Below are positions 8,679 through 18,592 of a DNA stretch of 18,970 nt, piece after piece (the first letter of the stretch is position 1; the number at the start of each line of letters is the position of its first letter). The notes below the pieces were generated by a model, which did no database searches, was not told the DNA's origin, and saw only the letters and a program-made list of their open reading frames with translations. The stretch is taken from NCBI GenBank assembly GCA_001931905.2, contig MSJI02000521.1, positions 1 through 18,970 of the forward strand, read 5' to 3'. This stretch comes from Cladosporium sp. IMV 00045. Its lineage: Eukaryota; Ascomycota; Dothideomycetes; Cladosporiales; Cladosporiaceae. Made by a program: the position numbers and the translations under genes.

Positions 8679-10460
8679 TCAAACTGAAGAACCTGCTCCC
8701 TCGATCGTCTTTCGGTGCACATCGATGGTCTTCCCGTCCTTTTCCCCTTTATTGAAAGAGTCGCGATCTCTCGCCGTGCGATTCCTGCCTTTGCTACTGT
8801 AAAGTTTGAAGTTTTGCGACTTGAGATATTCGTCCGCGATTTCGTTTGCTGTGTTTCGGAAACGGACGAGTTGTGTGTGAGAGTGCCATGCGCCTTGAAC
8901 GTCCGGCGACGCACTTCTTGCTCGGTCGAGAGAGCTGCCGATAATCCCAGGAGTCTGCAGATCGGCTTCATCGCGCTCGCTGAAGTCTGATTGACCGGCA
9001 ACACTGTTCTTGTCGCTGTCATCCTCACTCTCGGGGGACAGGGAGCGACTCAAAGGGGCTTCGCCTGGTGGCGGTGAAGTCGAGATCGACGAGGCGGCCG
9101 AATCGGCTCTGGAAGGTCTCACTGGTATAGAAGCTGATGTCTTGTAGGGCAGGTCCCGATCTTGTTGCATCAACATCTCTTCTTCCACTTGTTTTGCTTT
9201 GGCTTCTTCGGCCGCCTTTTCTTTTAGTGCTGTTTCTCTGTATCCGCTTGCCGCACCAAGACAGTAGCTGTTCTTCTTGTGAGTGCCTTTCACTTCTCGT
9301 GCCCACTCGACGATCAAGTTATATGCTACCTCGAGACCCATTGCCGCGGCAACAGTATTGCTCGCGATACCGTAGAAAGTGACCTCGAGCGAGCTGTAGC
9401 CCGTATCATAATATGATTCGCAGTTGAAAGACTCGCTCATGGTGTCGAAAAGGTCGGTAAGAAAAGACTGTGTTCTGACGGCTTTGGAGTTGTCGCCGTC
9501 GGTACGCTCAATAAGAACCGTGCTTTTTCCAGCATACTGTTGGTGGGACTCGCCGTTTTCGCTCTGAAGGACCTCAGCTTGTGTCACGTTGTGTTGGCTC
9601 ATGAGGCGTATGGCTAATTGTTGAGCTGCGTCTGCCTCTGATGGCAACGTGTTCGGATGATGAGCGCGGTCGAGGCATTTCTTGATCTTCGATATGATAG
9701 CTTCATCCATTCCCGTGGCGCAACGCTGCTCCGCAGAGCCCCGGTCCGCGAGAGAACCTACTTTGGCTTTGTAGATAGGGATCGGGGGACTTCGAGTCGA
9801 TTTTCGCCGAGAAACTCTTCTTTCCTTTGCCGCAGGGGGCGTCGTTGGGTGACCCTCAGGGAGCTCACTGGCATCCTCGTTCAGATCTTCGTCGCCTTGG
9901 TTTGAGTCTTGTTGGGCCCACTGCGATGTAAATTGATGAAATATATCGAATACATCGCCTAGGGGACAAGCGGCATCCTGACTCGGAGATCTGCCCTCTT
10001 GAGACAGATTACGGGCACCACTGGGACTGTTAACCACGGGTATTGGGCGAGACTGCTCGGTCGAAGTGATGGTGGGCCTTCCATCTTGGGAGTTATCTGT
10101 CGCGGGCCTTGGGCGTGACTGCTCATTGGAGGTTATCGCTCGGATCCCATCTTGCTGATCATCTTGCTGATCATCTACCGCGGGTGCTAGGTGAGGTTGC
10201 TTGTCTGAAGTCGCGGCGTGGGTGGTGTCCTGAACATCGCCTCCCATGGGCTTTGGAAGAGAATCTCCATCAGAAGCTCTGACAGATTCGACGTGATCAT
10301 TTGCAGCGGCGGCAACGGCGGCGGCATAGCGAGCCTCCCGCTCCTTCTGTTTCTCTCGCAGGCGCTTGGTGTGTCTGGCCTCGCTTTCCGCGACCTTACG
10401 CTCGTATTCGGCTTTGAAGCGCGCGCATTCTGCGTCTATGATAGATTGATCGAGCTGCAT
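8679..10460 (-). CDS. DUF2786-domain protein of unknown function
   Basis: A single uninterrupted frame of 593 residues. Residues 8-55 are charged and probably coiled-coil (KAEYERKVAESEARHTKRL). About 60-225 are low-complexity, with three loose repeats around TSxxQSRPxP at about 84, 110 and 132. Residues 254-296 match the DUF2786 domain: SKIKKCLDRAHHPNTLPSEA, then AIRLMSQHNVTQAEVL. The next block, about 325-412, includes the AWREVKG-like EWAREVKGTH, NSYCLGAASGYRE and a second charged helix; this corresponds to the region that follows DUF2786 in fungal relatives (DUF7168). Residues 440-525 are Ser/Pro/acidic filler. The conserved tail is at about 530-587 (RNTANEIADEYLK, FNKGEKDGKTIDVHRK). The family is widespread in fungi and also found in bacteria and phages, without an established activity. 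The location is probably nuclear or cytosolic; no membrane segment is seen. The ATG at 10460 opens the coiled-coil region. Confidence 0.88.
   Translation of the reverse strand: MQLDQSIIDAECARFKAEYERKVAESEARHTKRLREKQKEREARYAAAVAAAANDHVESVRASDGDSLPKPMGGDVQDTTHAATSDKQPHLAPAVDDQQDDQQDGIRAITSNEQSRPRPATDNSQDGRPTITSTEQSRPIPVVNSPSGARNLSQEGRSPSQDAACPLGDVFDIFHQFTSQWAQQDSNQGDEDLNEDASELPEGHPTTPPAAKERRVSRRKSTRSPPIPIYKAKVGSLADRGSAEQRCATGMDEAIISKIKKCLDRAHHPNTLPSEADAAQQLAIRLMSQHNVTQAEVLQSENGESHQQYAGKSTVLIERTDGDNSKAVRTQSFLTDLFDTMSESFNCESYYDTGYSSLEVTFYGIASNTVAAAMGLEVAYNLIVEWAREVKGTHKKNSYCLGAASGYRETALKEKAAEEAKAKQVEEEMLMQQDRDLPYKTSASIPVRPSRADSAASSISTSPPPGEAPLSRSLSPESEDDSDKNSVAGQSDFSERDEADLQTPGIIGSSLDRARSASPDVQGAWHSHTQLVRFRNTANEIADEYLKSQNFKLYSSKGRNRTARDRDSFNKGEKDGKTIDVHRKTIEGAGSSV
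10151..10174 (-). repeat. Perfect 12-bp tandem duplication inside the DUF2786 gene
   Basis: The unit CTTGCTGATCAT (+ strand) occurs twice in tandem without mismatch and encodes the DDQQDDQQ stretch near residues 97-104. It lies in the low-complexity part of the protein and keeps the frame. It looks like recent slippage and may vary in length between strains. Confidence 0.85.
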
Positions 10461-11432
10461 CTTCGTTTGGGGCAGTTATGGTTAAGGGCCACGGGACTGA
10501 GCAGCTTCGTGATATTCATGCAAATATGAGGTTCTTGCCGCAGCGTAAGCCTCTGAAGGTTTGTAATTGTGTCCGCCAAAGCCTAGCCGCGGGGACAAAG
10601 TGTATGATCAGCTCGAGCAGAAAGCAAACGACGGTGCGGGAATGGCCTTGGCGGGTAAGTGAAAGCGTTTGTCCGGCAGGGCAATGCAAACAAACGAAAG
10701 ATGGAAGGCGCGAGGTGCGGACATCGGTACACTTCAAGTTTCAAACGACGCTTGTACCCATCAGACTATGCACATGCAGCCGCCCGAAGCCCATCACACA
10801 ACGCCGTAGAAGTGCATGAAGAACGGACAATCGATGCCAACATGCAGGGGAAGGGCCCCAATGTACCAGACTCGCCAGAATCGTGATGTGGCGGCGTGGC
10901 GGCGCGGGCGGATTTGACCTGTCGCAAACAACGCCTGAAATCCAAGGCTCAAGCGAGATGAACCATCCCTGCAAACGTCATATGAAAGCTCCCTGTCCTC
11001 TGTGGATAATGAGAAGAAATTCGCAGATTGAAGAAACGACAAACTGCCAGACTTACCAAAAGTTTCAAGACGCAAAAGATCAAGGCGAAGAAAGTCGGAA
11101 AAGTGCGGCCTGAGCATCACGAGATTCGGGCAACGCCAGAATGAGACACCTACCAAGAGGGTTCCAAGACCAAAAGCGCAGCGTGGAGACAAAATGACAG
11201 ACGATAAAATGCAATTCCCTTTCTTTTGAATCCATACAAGAAAAAAAGCAAACGTCGCTAAAACTGCGCCAGACGATTAAATTTTCCATTCCAGAAAAGA
11301 AAAACGCAGATGATACTTGTACACAGCCCAAGAAACACCCCAACAAAGGTTCGTCTTGCAAAGGAAAAGAGAAAAAAAGAAAAGGCTCTAAATCATAGAA
11401 GTTGGAATGTGCCCAGTCTCCCAAGTCTAGCT
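10461..11432. other. Spacer between the DUF2786 gene start and the Mam3-like gene end
   Basis: No gene is supported. It should contain the promoter and leader of the DUF2786 gene (right of 10461) and the 3' untranslated region of the Mam3-like gene (left of 11433, where the plus strand is A-rich, for example 11335-11385). The open frames of up to 132 codons on the minus strand lack family features and overlap frames on the other strand. Confidence 0.4.
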
Positions 11433-14029
11433 TTAGTGCTTTCCCTTTTTCTTGTTCTTTTTCTTGTTGTTCTTCTTCTTCGGCTGCTGCGTGGCAGTGC
11501 CACTGCCGCTACCGCTACCAGTCTTACTGGCCTCGGCCTCGGTCGAGTTCTCCTCGTCATGCTTGCTGTCACCGGCCTCGTCCTCGGGGATTTGCATCGG
11601 CTTGCTGCCGTAACCCTGCCAAGGCCCGGGGGTGGCGGCCTTGTCGTCGTCGCTACTGCTGTTGGTGTCGAGGACCATCTTCTTCATGCCGTTGATATCG
11701 ACGGTGGTCTCGGTGATGGAGCCGGAGCGGGCGACGCGGCGGTTGACGGAACGGTCGCGCGACTGCGTGCCTTCTTCAGTGTCGATGGATTTGGCGTCGG
11801 CGTCGTGGTGGGGGCCGACGACGAGTTTGCCGTTGTTGGAGACGCTGGAGTTGGTGCGAGGGGGATGTTGAGGGCTGGGCGGGTTGCTGTTGTGCTCGGA
11901 TGAGGTCTTGGGCGGGGTGATGGGCCTGTCGCTCTTGGGAGGGCTGGACTCCTTGAGCTGGATGCCAGTGACGTTCTTGGGGCTGCGGCTGTGGTCGGCT
12001 CCGTTGGTATTGTGGTCGTGCTCGTGCTCGTGGTCATCTTTGTGCAGCTCCTCATCCGGGATGTGAGCATTTTGTTCCGCCAGCCTGCTGGCCATCAAAG
12101 GTGACATTTTGGTAGGGTCGCTCTCATCAGCTCCAGCAAGCGATTCAACTTCCTTCACGCGAGGACGCGACCGAGAACGAGCCTCAGGTGTGATCGTTCC
12201 GTAGCCAGCTGCGAGAGCACCAACGCCATTGGAAGCGTCTACACCTGCATCCTTAAGCAGACCGGCGCCCTCGCCATGACCAAGAGCAGTAGGCTCTTCA
12301 GCGATTGATGGTTGACTTGTTTCCCTACGACCGGGCTGATCGATTCCAGTAGTCGTCGTTTGGCCTTCGGGAATAGTGCCAACACCAGGCTTGATCTTGA
12401 CGGAGGTGTACTTTGTAGATCTCGGCTTGGAGGCCATGTTGCTGGGTCCGAGGTGTGACAGATGCTTGATCAATCCTTGCGTGTTGCTGCGAACGGGTAC
12501 AGCACGATTTGTCTCATGGGCAGAGTCTGACGCGTTGCTGCTCTTCCTGCGCATCATGAAAGTCGTACCAGGACCATTACCGAAACTGGGCTTCCTGCTC
12601 GTGGGTTCCCCGTCCTCCTTGGGCAGAAGAGGGGTGTCTTCAGTGCCCTCAATATCGCTCTCAGCAGATCCCAGAAGCTTGCCGTACTTCTGTCTTGGTG
12701 CTGGTGCCAGTCGGCGGATAGCCTTGTGGACATCGACAAACACATCCGACTCATCGATGATTTCCTCACCAATCAGCTCTTCGATGACGTCTTCAAGAGT
12801 AACGACACCAAGAGCGCCCTTGTCCTGGCCAGGGTAGTCAGAAACAAGCACCATGTGAGACTTGCCCTCCTGGAAGAAGTTGATAATGTCCAAACATGAG
12901 GTGTAAGGTCCAGTCTCGGGGAGAGTTGCGAGCGCGAAGTCACGCACTCTCTTGCAGTCTTCAGGGTCGTAAGTGATCAAGATCTTCACCAGCAGCATAC
13001 CAATGAAGTTCCTAGCGTTGTCCGGTGCGTAGATCGGGATTCTGGAGTAACCTTGCGAAAGGATGGTATCCATCATCTTCTCGTCCAGAACAGTATCGGC
13101 GCTCATGATGAACACGTCTTGCATCGGCGTCATAATATCGCCGACAGGCTTGTCCTTCAGGTCCAAAACACTGCTGATGATGGTGACCTCGTCTTCCATG
13201 AGCCTGTCGGCAGGGGTGGTTCCCAAGGTTTTGTGCAATTGAACCAGCGTCTTGAGACCGGGCTTGTTGTACATGGTGCCGTGGTCCTCGCCGAGGAGCC
13301 AGTCCAGCAGCTTCGCAGTCGGCCACGCAACAGGCGCCATGATCCACATCAGCATCAAAACCGCAGGCGACATGAAAGCTCCAATGGAAAGACCGTAGCG
13401 AACACAGACGGACTGAGGAGCGATTTCACCGAAGATGACTGGCAACTTGTGAGTATCCCAGTCGATCGATCTGCTCTAGAATAGCACGAAGACTCACCAA
13501 TCAGTACAGTACTGCTGACGACAGCAGGCCAGCCTCCTCCCAGACTTCTATCCAACACAATAGGCAAAGTTTCATTGGTAATGACATTGCTGAGCAGCAG
13601 CGTGACCAAAACCCAATGCTTGCCCTTATTCAAAAGCCTCAACACCCTCTTCGCATGTCTCTTCTCCGATCCCTCTCCACTCGTAGCAATGACCTGCAGG
13701 TACGTCTCGTCCTGACCCATGAGCGCGATCGTGAGACCGGCAAAAGCGCCTCCCAGCAGAACCAGCGCGACAGCCACGCCCAAGTACATGTAGAGGTCCG
13801 GGTCGCCGGGGTCCTTGGGCAGCTCTTCGTCACCGCCATGGCTCCTCGCCTGCAGCAGCGGCGCGGCGCTCGCGAGCGGCAAGAACAACAGCTTCGCCAG
13901 ACCGAGCACGGCCGGCCGCAAGGCTATCGACGAGCCGTATCCATTCCTCCTCAAAGACGACGCACCGGACAAGCCGGTCGCCCTGCTGATGGCCCGGTGT
14001 GAAGACGCAGCTGCTCGCATCGACGACAT
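11433..14029 (-). CDS. MAM3: CNNM/Mam3-family CBS-domain membrane protein
   Basis: Exons 13498-14029 and 11433-13438 (minus); the intron 13439-13497 (GTGAGT...GCCAG) joins STVLI-V-IFGEIAPQ, the expected CNNM transmembrane text. The product is 845 residues. Residues 36-56 are hydrophobic (signal-anchor or signal peptide, LPLASAAPLL). The DUF21/CNNM transmembrane domain spans about 78-220, with GLTIALMGQDETYLQV, LLLSNVITNETLPIVLD and FGEIAPQSVCVRYG. A pair of CBS domains lies at about 276-335 (DIMTPM, RIPIY) and 356-410 (LGVVTLEDVIEELIGEEI). From about 430 on, the chain is disordered, Ser/Pro/acidic-rich, and ends in a lysine-rich tail (KKKNNKKKNKKKG). The family transports or regulates Mg2+ and other divalent cations; yeast Mam3 is vacuolar and affects metal tolerance. 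The first exon is also open upstream in frame to an ATG at 14341, which would add 104 residues; I prefer 14029 because the added part is Pro/Ser/His-rich and unlike the family. Confidence 0.92.
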
Positions 14030-15045
14030 ACGCGTCGGTGGTGGCGGTGGCTCAATGGCGCTGTCTTTCTCTGCGGCGGGCGTGGTGGGAAAAAGAAAAG
14101 AAGCACCGGAACGTCGTGGAAGAGCGTGAAAGGGTTGGCCGCAGAGACGACTGATGGGATGAGGTGGGGTGAGCGGAAGGCCGCGAGGAGAAACAAGTGG
14201 CTGTTTTACTCTGCCTTGCGACTTGACAGGTCGGACGTGATGGAAATGCGCTGCGATGGTGTTGGTGGGCTGCTCGCTGATGCTTCGATGCTGCTGCTGG
14301 TGCACGGGCGTTGAAGCGGTAGCGGCGGGAGAGAAAGTCAAGTAGTGAATTGCTAGTCAAGTGGGTGGCGGGTACCTGGTGAACTGCTTTGGGGTCTAGT
14401 CTTGTAAACTTAATGGGCACGCGTGAGGCTTTCGTCTGACAGCAGTCGAAAGATCACCAAGGTACTGTTGAGTTTGCCTTTCTATGAGAGACGGTAGGGG
14501 TGGCCCAGCCTCACCGGCCAAGGTCTATCGTATATGTATAAAGACGCTTATGCACCTGCGAAGCGAACCAATGACTTTATGCGAGATTTTGAGATCAACA
14601 TGGGGAAAGGATTGACGCTAGGAGGTTTGGCAATGGCATTGGCATCGGATTGACGCTGGAGGTGGTATTCTCGCCTATCATGTAGCTACCTACGATCAGA
14701 AAGGAACGCTATGCTGCTGGCTTCAAAAGACGCATCTTGAGCTAATCATCGATAATACAATGCAATGCCGCAATGCCGCGAGTGTCCCTGCCTTTTACCA
14801 GTCCGTCCATTCGTAAATCCAAGATAAGCATCCAATCCAGAGTGTGGGGGTTGTCCACCGTCACGCAATCATCATGTCATCACATCTATGCAATCCCTGT
14901 CCGTCGATGCCATTCTCCAATGCCCCATGATTCAAAAAAACCTCTATCCTCAAAGGAAAGTCTCAACGTCGTCCCTTGCGTTTTGTTGCAGCTGCAATTA
15001 GCATGTCAGATGTCCGTCCTGAAGCACACCATCACACAGGGATGG
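14030..15045. other. Spacer between the Mam3-like and histidine-phosphatase genes
   Basis: The part from 14030 to about 14450 should be the leader and promoter of the Mam3-like gene. On its minus strand it carries an in-frame upstream ATG (14341) and, in another frame, a 122-codon open frame from 14420 that ends at 14052, just before the chosen start. From 14450 to 15045 there is no gene. A short direct repeat, GGATTGACGCT at 14609-14619 and 14647-14657, and three close CAATGC(CG) units near 14758-14776 are visible. The right end is 3' flank of the phosphatase gene. Confidence 0.4.
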
Positions 15046-16025
15046 TTATACTTTCGACTGAACGCGCTGTGCATGTTGTTCCGCACCCTCAGCGCCGTCT
15101 TCCGTCTCTGCCTTGATTTCCTTGTTCGCCTCATCGACTCTGTCGGCGGCTTCTTGCGACATCGTGCGCTTCAATTGCGTGACTTCGTTATGGTCGAGTG
15201 GCTTGGAGGTTCTGCAGGTTTTGGAATCTTCGGTCTCGATCAAATGGGCTTCGTGAGGGCTGGAGATGATCAGTAGCTTGCACTGAGAAAGAAACATGAG
15301 CTTGGAGCATACCTGGAATCGTCGAAGCGGTAAGAGCGGAACTCGGTGTTCGCCCAGCCAGTGCCGGGGAACCGGTCCTTGTCCTTGAAGTCCTCTGTGA
15401 GATAGTGCAAAAGGCCGCCTGTGATATTACATCAGTATTCTCTTTCCTCGTTAAGCAAAAATCACGCAAAGCTACTTGCCAAAGCCAATAGAAAGGCAGT
15501 GGCAAAAGCAGTGGCAGCAAAAGCGTCAAGACAGGTTCTGAACGAACCGTGAGTAACAACGACAATCTCCTTCTCATGCCTATTCCTCAGCCACTCGCGA
15601 GCAACTCGAGCTCTCTCAGCAATGGCTTCCTGATCCGGTGCCCATTTGCCAGCCTTGACATTCCAGCCGTGGTGGACCAAGTGGAGATCGACGGGCTCGT
15701 TGGTGAATTCTTTGGCGAGGTCCTCTGGTGACGATCCCGTGTCGCAAGGCAATTCGGAGGTCTCCTGCAGCTCGGGAAGGGCGAGGACTTTGAGGCTTCT
15801 CTTCTTGATTTCCTCCTCGAAGCCCAGGAGTGAGGTGTAAAGCGTCCGTCTTGTGGGCGATGAAACCACGAGATCCACACTGGCGTGGTGCGGGAACCTG
15901 TGGTGGAGGGTGCCGCATTGTGCCTTGCCGGCCGGTGTGAGGAGAGGGTCGTGGATGACTTCGTTCTCTTTGCAGAGGTTGTGGAACCCCTGCGCGTGAC
16001 GGACGAGATGCACAATCGGTGCCAT
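15046..16025 (-). CDS. Histidine-phosphatase (phosphoglycerate mutase-like) protein
   Basis: Exons 15548-16025, 15313-15418 and 15046-15259 (minus). Introns are 15419-15547 (129 bp, GTTCGT...CACAG) and 15260-15312 (53 bp, GTATGC...TCCAG). The product is 265 residues. The phosphohistidine motif LVRHAQGFHN is at 7-16 (His10), a conserved Arg is in SSPTRRTL near 55-62, and the second catalytic His is at 159 in VVVTHGG, rebuilt exactly across the first intron and followed by LLHYLTEDF, as in fungal relatives. The tail, about 205-265, is charged and probably helical (SQEAADRVDEANKE). The family covers cofactor-dependent mutases and many small-molecule or protein phosphatases; this short fungal branch (similar to yeast YOR283W-type proteins) is more likely a phosphatase than a glycolytic mutase. 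It is probably cytosolic. The substrate is unknown. Its neighbours give no clue to its role. Confidence 0.9.
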
Positions 16026-17484
16026 GGTCGTTGATGTTGCTGCTGTCGTCGGTGTCGGTGTCCACTTGACGCGTCTGGATTGGAGAGATCGATGGAATGC
16101 GAAGCTAAAATACTGTGTGAGTTCTAGGTCGCGTAGGCTGCTAATGCTAGGAGATAAAAGGAAGAATGAAGTGCGATGGAAGTGTGAATATAACAGTCAA
16201 CGTTGTGTATGACTGGTGTTTGCCTCCACTGGTAACGGCAGTGGGGCTTTGTTCTTGTGCGATGGTAAGTGCAGCGATAACTGGGTGGAAGGAGCAAGGA
16301 GATTGGTAGAGCCGTGGCAAGCTCAGGACTCAATGTTTCCTACCTTTCAGGTTTCTTGGTCGTGTTGGACACCAACGACAAACGATGGCAAAAGAGTGGA
16401 TCTTGGTGTGTTTTGATTTCGCTAGGCTAACCTACCCAATGCGGCGCAGGGCATGGGCGAGGTATCTTAGCCGAGAATGACCTCACTTTTCTTCCGTACA
16501 CATGCATGTACTCTAAGGAACATACATGTATGTCATAATGCAACATGTATTGTTTGCTCGATCTCATTGGTGAACAACAAGATGAACAAGAAGAGAGCTG
16601 TTGAATTACTCAAAACGCCAGTATTAGCGGCTATTGTTTCAGCAATGTTATTGAAGGCAGTCTGGTCTCCGCGCCAAAGGATGACTGTTGAGCAATGATT
16701 CTTGTGTCTTTTGCCCAAGGAATGAAACGATAATACAAACTTCAATTTGGTGCCTGACACAAGACTAAGTAAGCAGGAATCGCATCAAGATATCAATTCA
16801 TGAGCAACATAAGGCGTTGCCTGTACTGGCATTATCTTATAATCTCATCATTCGTACGTACCCTTATGGCGACTCTCTTGTACCAATGTTGCATCTCATG
16901 CGCAGTGTAGGTTGCTCAGTTTTGTATAACCACATCTCCCCCTAGGTCCGACTTCAGATCCGAGAAAAGAAGGTGATTAAGATGCATAATGTATTATTAA
17001 AATTCTATATTTTCTTTTCTTTCTTTTAGCAAATACATATATCATACAAGAAAACAACCCCGACTCCATTCCTTGCCATGCCATTGTGCCTTTCGTTTTC
17101 CTTTCCCTTCCTTTCCTGACTATCGACGATGCCTTTCCCCATCATCGACAAGACATGCCCTGAACTCCTTCCGTAAGCATTAGAGCGCATGTTGCACGAA
17201 TGTGCAAATCGCCTTTTTCGGTGGGTTTCAACTCCATGCTCAGGTAAAACCCCGCCGTGATTATGCAAATAACAACGCAATGCATGAGCGGAGCCCAAGA
17301 TGTTGGCCCGACTCCGATTCCTCTCTTCTGTATCTTCTCTCCCTCTCTCGTCTCCAAACCCCCTCGACCCCTTTATCTATTGGTGTCTTTCCAACCAGCG
17401 CTTGACTGCTAACACACCTGCCAATCGCCTTTCGACAGCCGGGTCACTTATAGCGCATTCCGGATCCGAATCCTCGCTGGCCAT
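16026..17484. other. Spacer between the phosphatase and elongase genes
   Basis: There is no supported gene in 1.46 kb. The first 200-300 bases should hold the phosphatase promoter. The stretch 16470-17040 is visibly richer in A and T than the flanking genes. It includes a perfect 14-bp palindrome (16520-16533) and a 75-codon minus-strand frame (16533-16760) with one hydrophobic segment (TALFLFILLF) but no recognised family. From 17040 to 17484 the plus strand has pyrimidine-rich runs (17085-17120, 17315-17350), which would read as purine-rich sequence in the elongase 3' untranslated region. Confidence 0.4.
16520..16533. repeat. Perfect 14-bp palindrome
   Basis: ACATACATGTATGT reads the same on both strands. 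A shorter palindrome, ACATGCATGT, lies just upstream at 16500-16509. Both lie in an A/T-rich spacer. No protein-binding role can be assigned from sequence alone. Confidence 0.8.
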
Positions 17485-18592
17485 CTAAGCCTTGCGCGAG
17501 CGGGTGGCGCGGCCGTTGGAGGCGGGAGCGCCGTTCTCCTTGCCAGTGGCGAGAGTGGCCTGGCCACCACTCAGTCTCCTCTGGACCTGCTTAGCGGTGG
17601 GAAGCTGCTCGTCCTTCATCTCGACAAGAGCGCTGGCAGCGCGGCCGCGGCCCTTCTTGACGGGCTTCTTGTAGGTGGAGATGTAGAATCCGATGAAGAG
17701 GACGAGGTAGCTGGACAAGATGCCCATGCCGGCGAAGGCGGCGAACTCCTCGCCGGCGCAGATGCCGGCGGTCGGCAGCCAGGGGAAGTAGCTAGCGGAG
17801 AAGTAGGTGTAGGAGGCGAAGTAGACGAAGCCCAGGTCGATGATGAACTGGGTGATTTGCAGGATGGTGATGTACTTCTTCCACCAGATCTTGATGCCGC
17901 GTGCGGCCTGGAAGTAGTACCAGTACATGACGACGTGGACGGTCAAGTTGAGGGTGATGACGACCCAGGAGACGGCGGTGTTGCCGAGAAGCTGGGTGTA
18001 GCAAAGCAGGGCGGTGGCGCCGTGGTGGTAGGTGTGGAGGAAGGTGAGCGGCTTCTTCTTGAGGACGAGGAAGACAGTGTCGATCAGCTCGAGGTACTTG
18101 GTGAGGTAGTTGAGCTGGTGGAATTGCATGTTAGTTTTGGTCCTCTCCTTGAGTTCCCTCCTTTTCAAGCGCGAAACTCACGTAGTAAAGCAGAACGAGC
18201 TTGTCAGTCCAGCCACCGTTGAGGTCGCAGATGGCGTAGAAGACACCATTCCTGACCAGGGTGGGGAGGAGCTGCTCAATGAAGAGCGCAAGGAGACCAC
18301 CGCTGATGATGGTCAAGTACAGGTTGTGGATCTTGAAGGGACCGTTCAACTTGAAGGCCGCGCGGTTCCTCATGAGCTCGCGACCACCAAGGATGACGAT
18401 GTAGTATACAACGAGCGCAATAGCCGTCTCTTTGTGGGTTGACATGAGCTCCTTGCCCTGAATGAATCTGAAGTTCTCAGCCGGGTAGCCGAACATCTTC
18501 TCCCAGGCGGCAGAGAAGATGGGCCAAAGGGCGACGCCGAAGGGACGGTCGAGGGTCGGCATGCCGACCTCGAGCCATGAAGGAGCGGACAT
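17485..18592 (-). CDS. ELO-family very-long-chain fatty acid elongase
   Basis: Exons 18182-18592 and 17485-18114 (minus); the intron 18115-18181 (GTGAGT...ACTAAC...CCAG) is in phase and joins [17 protein letters not shown]. The product is 346 residues, normal for fungal ELO proteins. The elongase catalyses the condensation of malonyl-CoA with acyl-CoA in the ER membrane, the first step of chain lengthening for sphingolipid and other very-long-chain fatty acids. Diagnostic motifs are [16 protein letters not shown] (about 143-158), the catalytic HTYHH box at 164-168 and HVVMYWYYF (near 190-200), with about seven hydrophobic segments. The N-terminal [12 protein letters not shown] block resembles yeast Elo2/Elo3. 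The C-terminal tail is basic ([10 protein letters not shown], ending RSRKA), as in ER-resident members. Whether it acts like Elo2 or Elo3 (final chain length) cannot be told by eye. Confidence 0.95.

Noticed and set aside
11310..11903. 197-codon + strand frame rich in Val, Leu and Gly
   Set aside because: It is antisense to the disordered C-terminal part of the Mam3-like protein; the hydrophobic look comes from the complement of Ser/Pro/acidic codons.
13355..14341. Reading the first Mam3-like exon as a separate 328-residue protein
   Set aside because: Its last part is intron sequence; splicing at GTGAGT (13497) to GCCAG (13439) restores the CNNM domain exactly.
15046..15297. Peroxisomal targeting signal at the phosphatase C-terminus (ends SKV)
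   Set aside because: SKV departs from the usual SKL-type consensus, and nothing else supports peroxisomal location.
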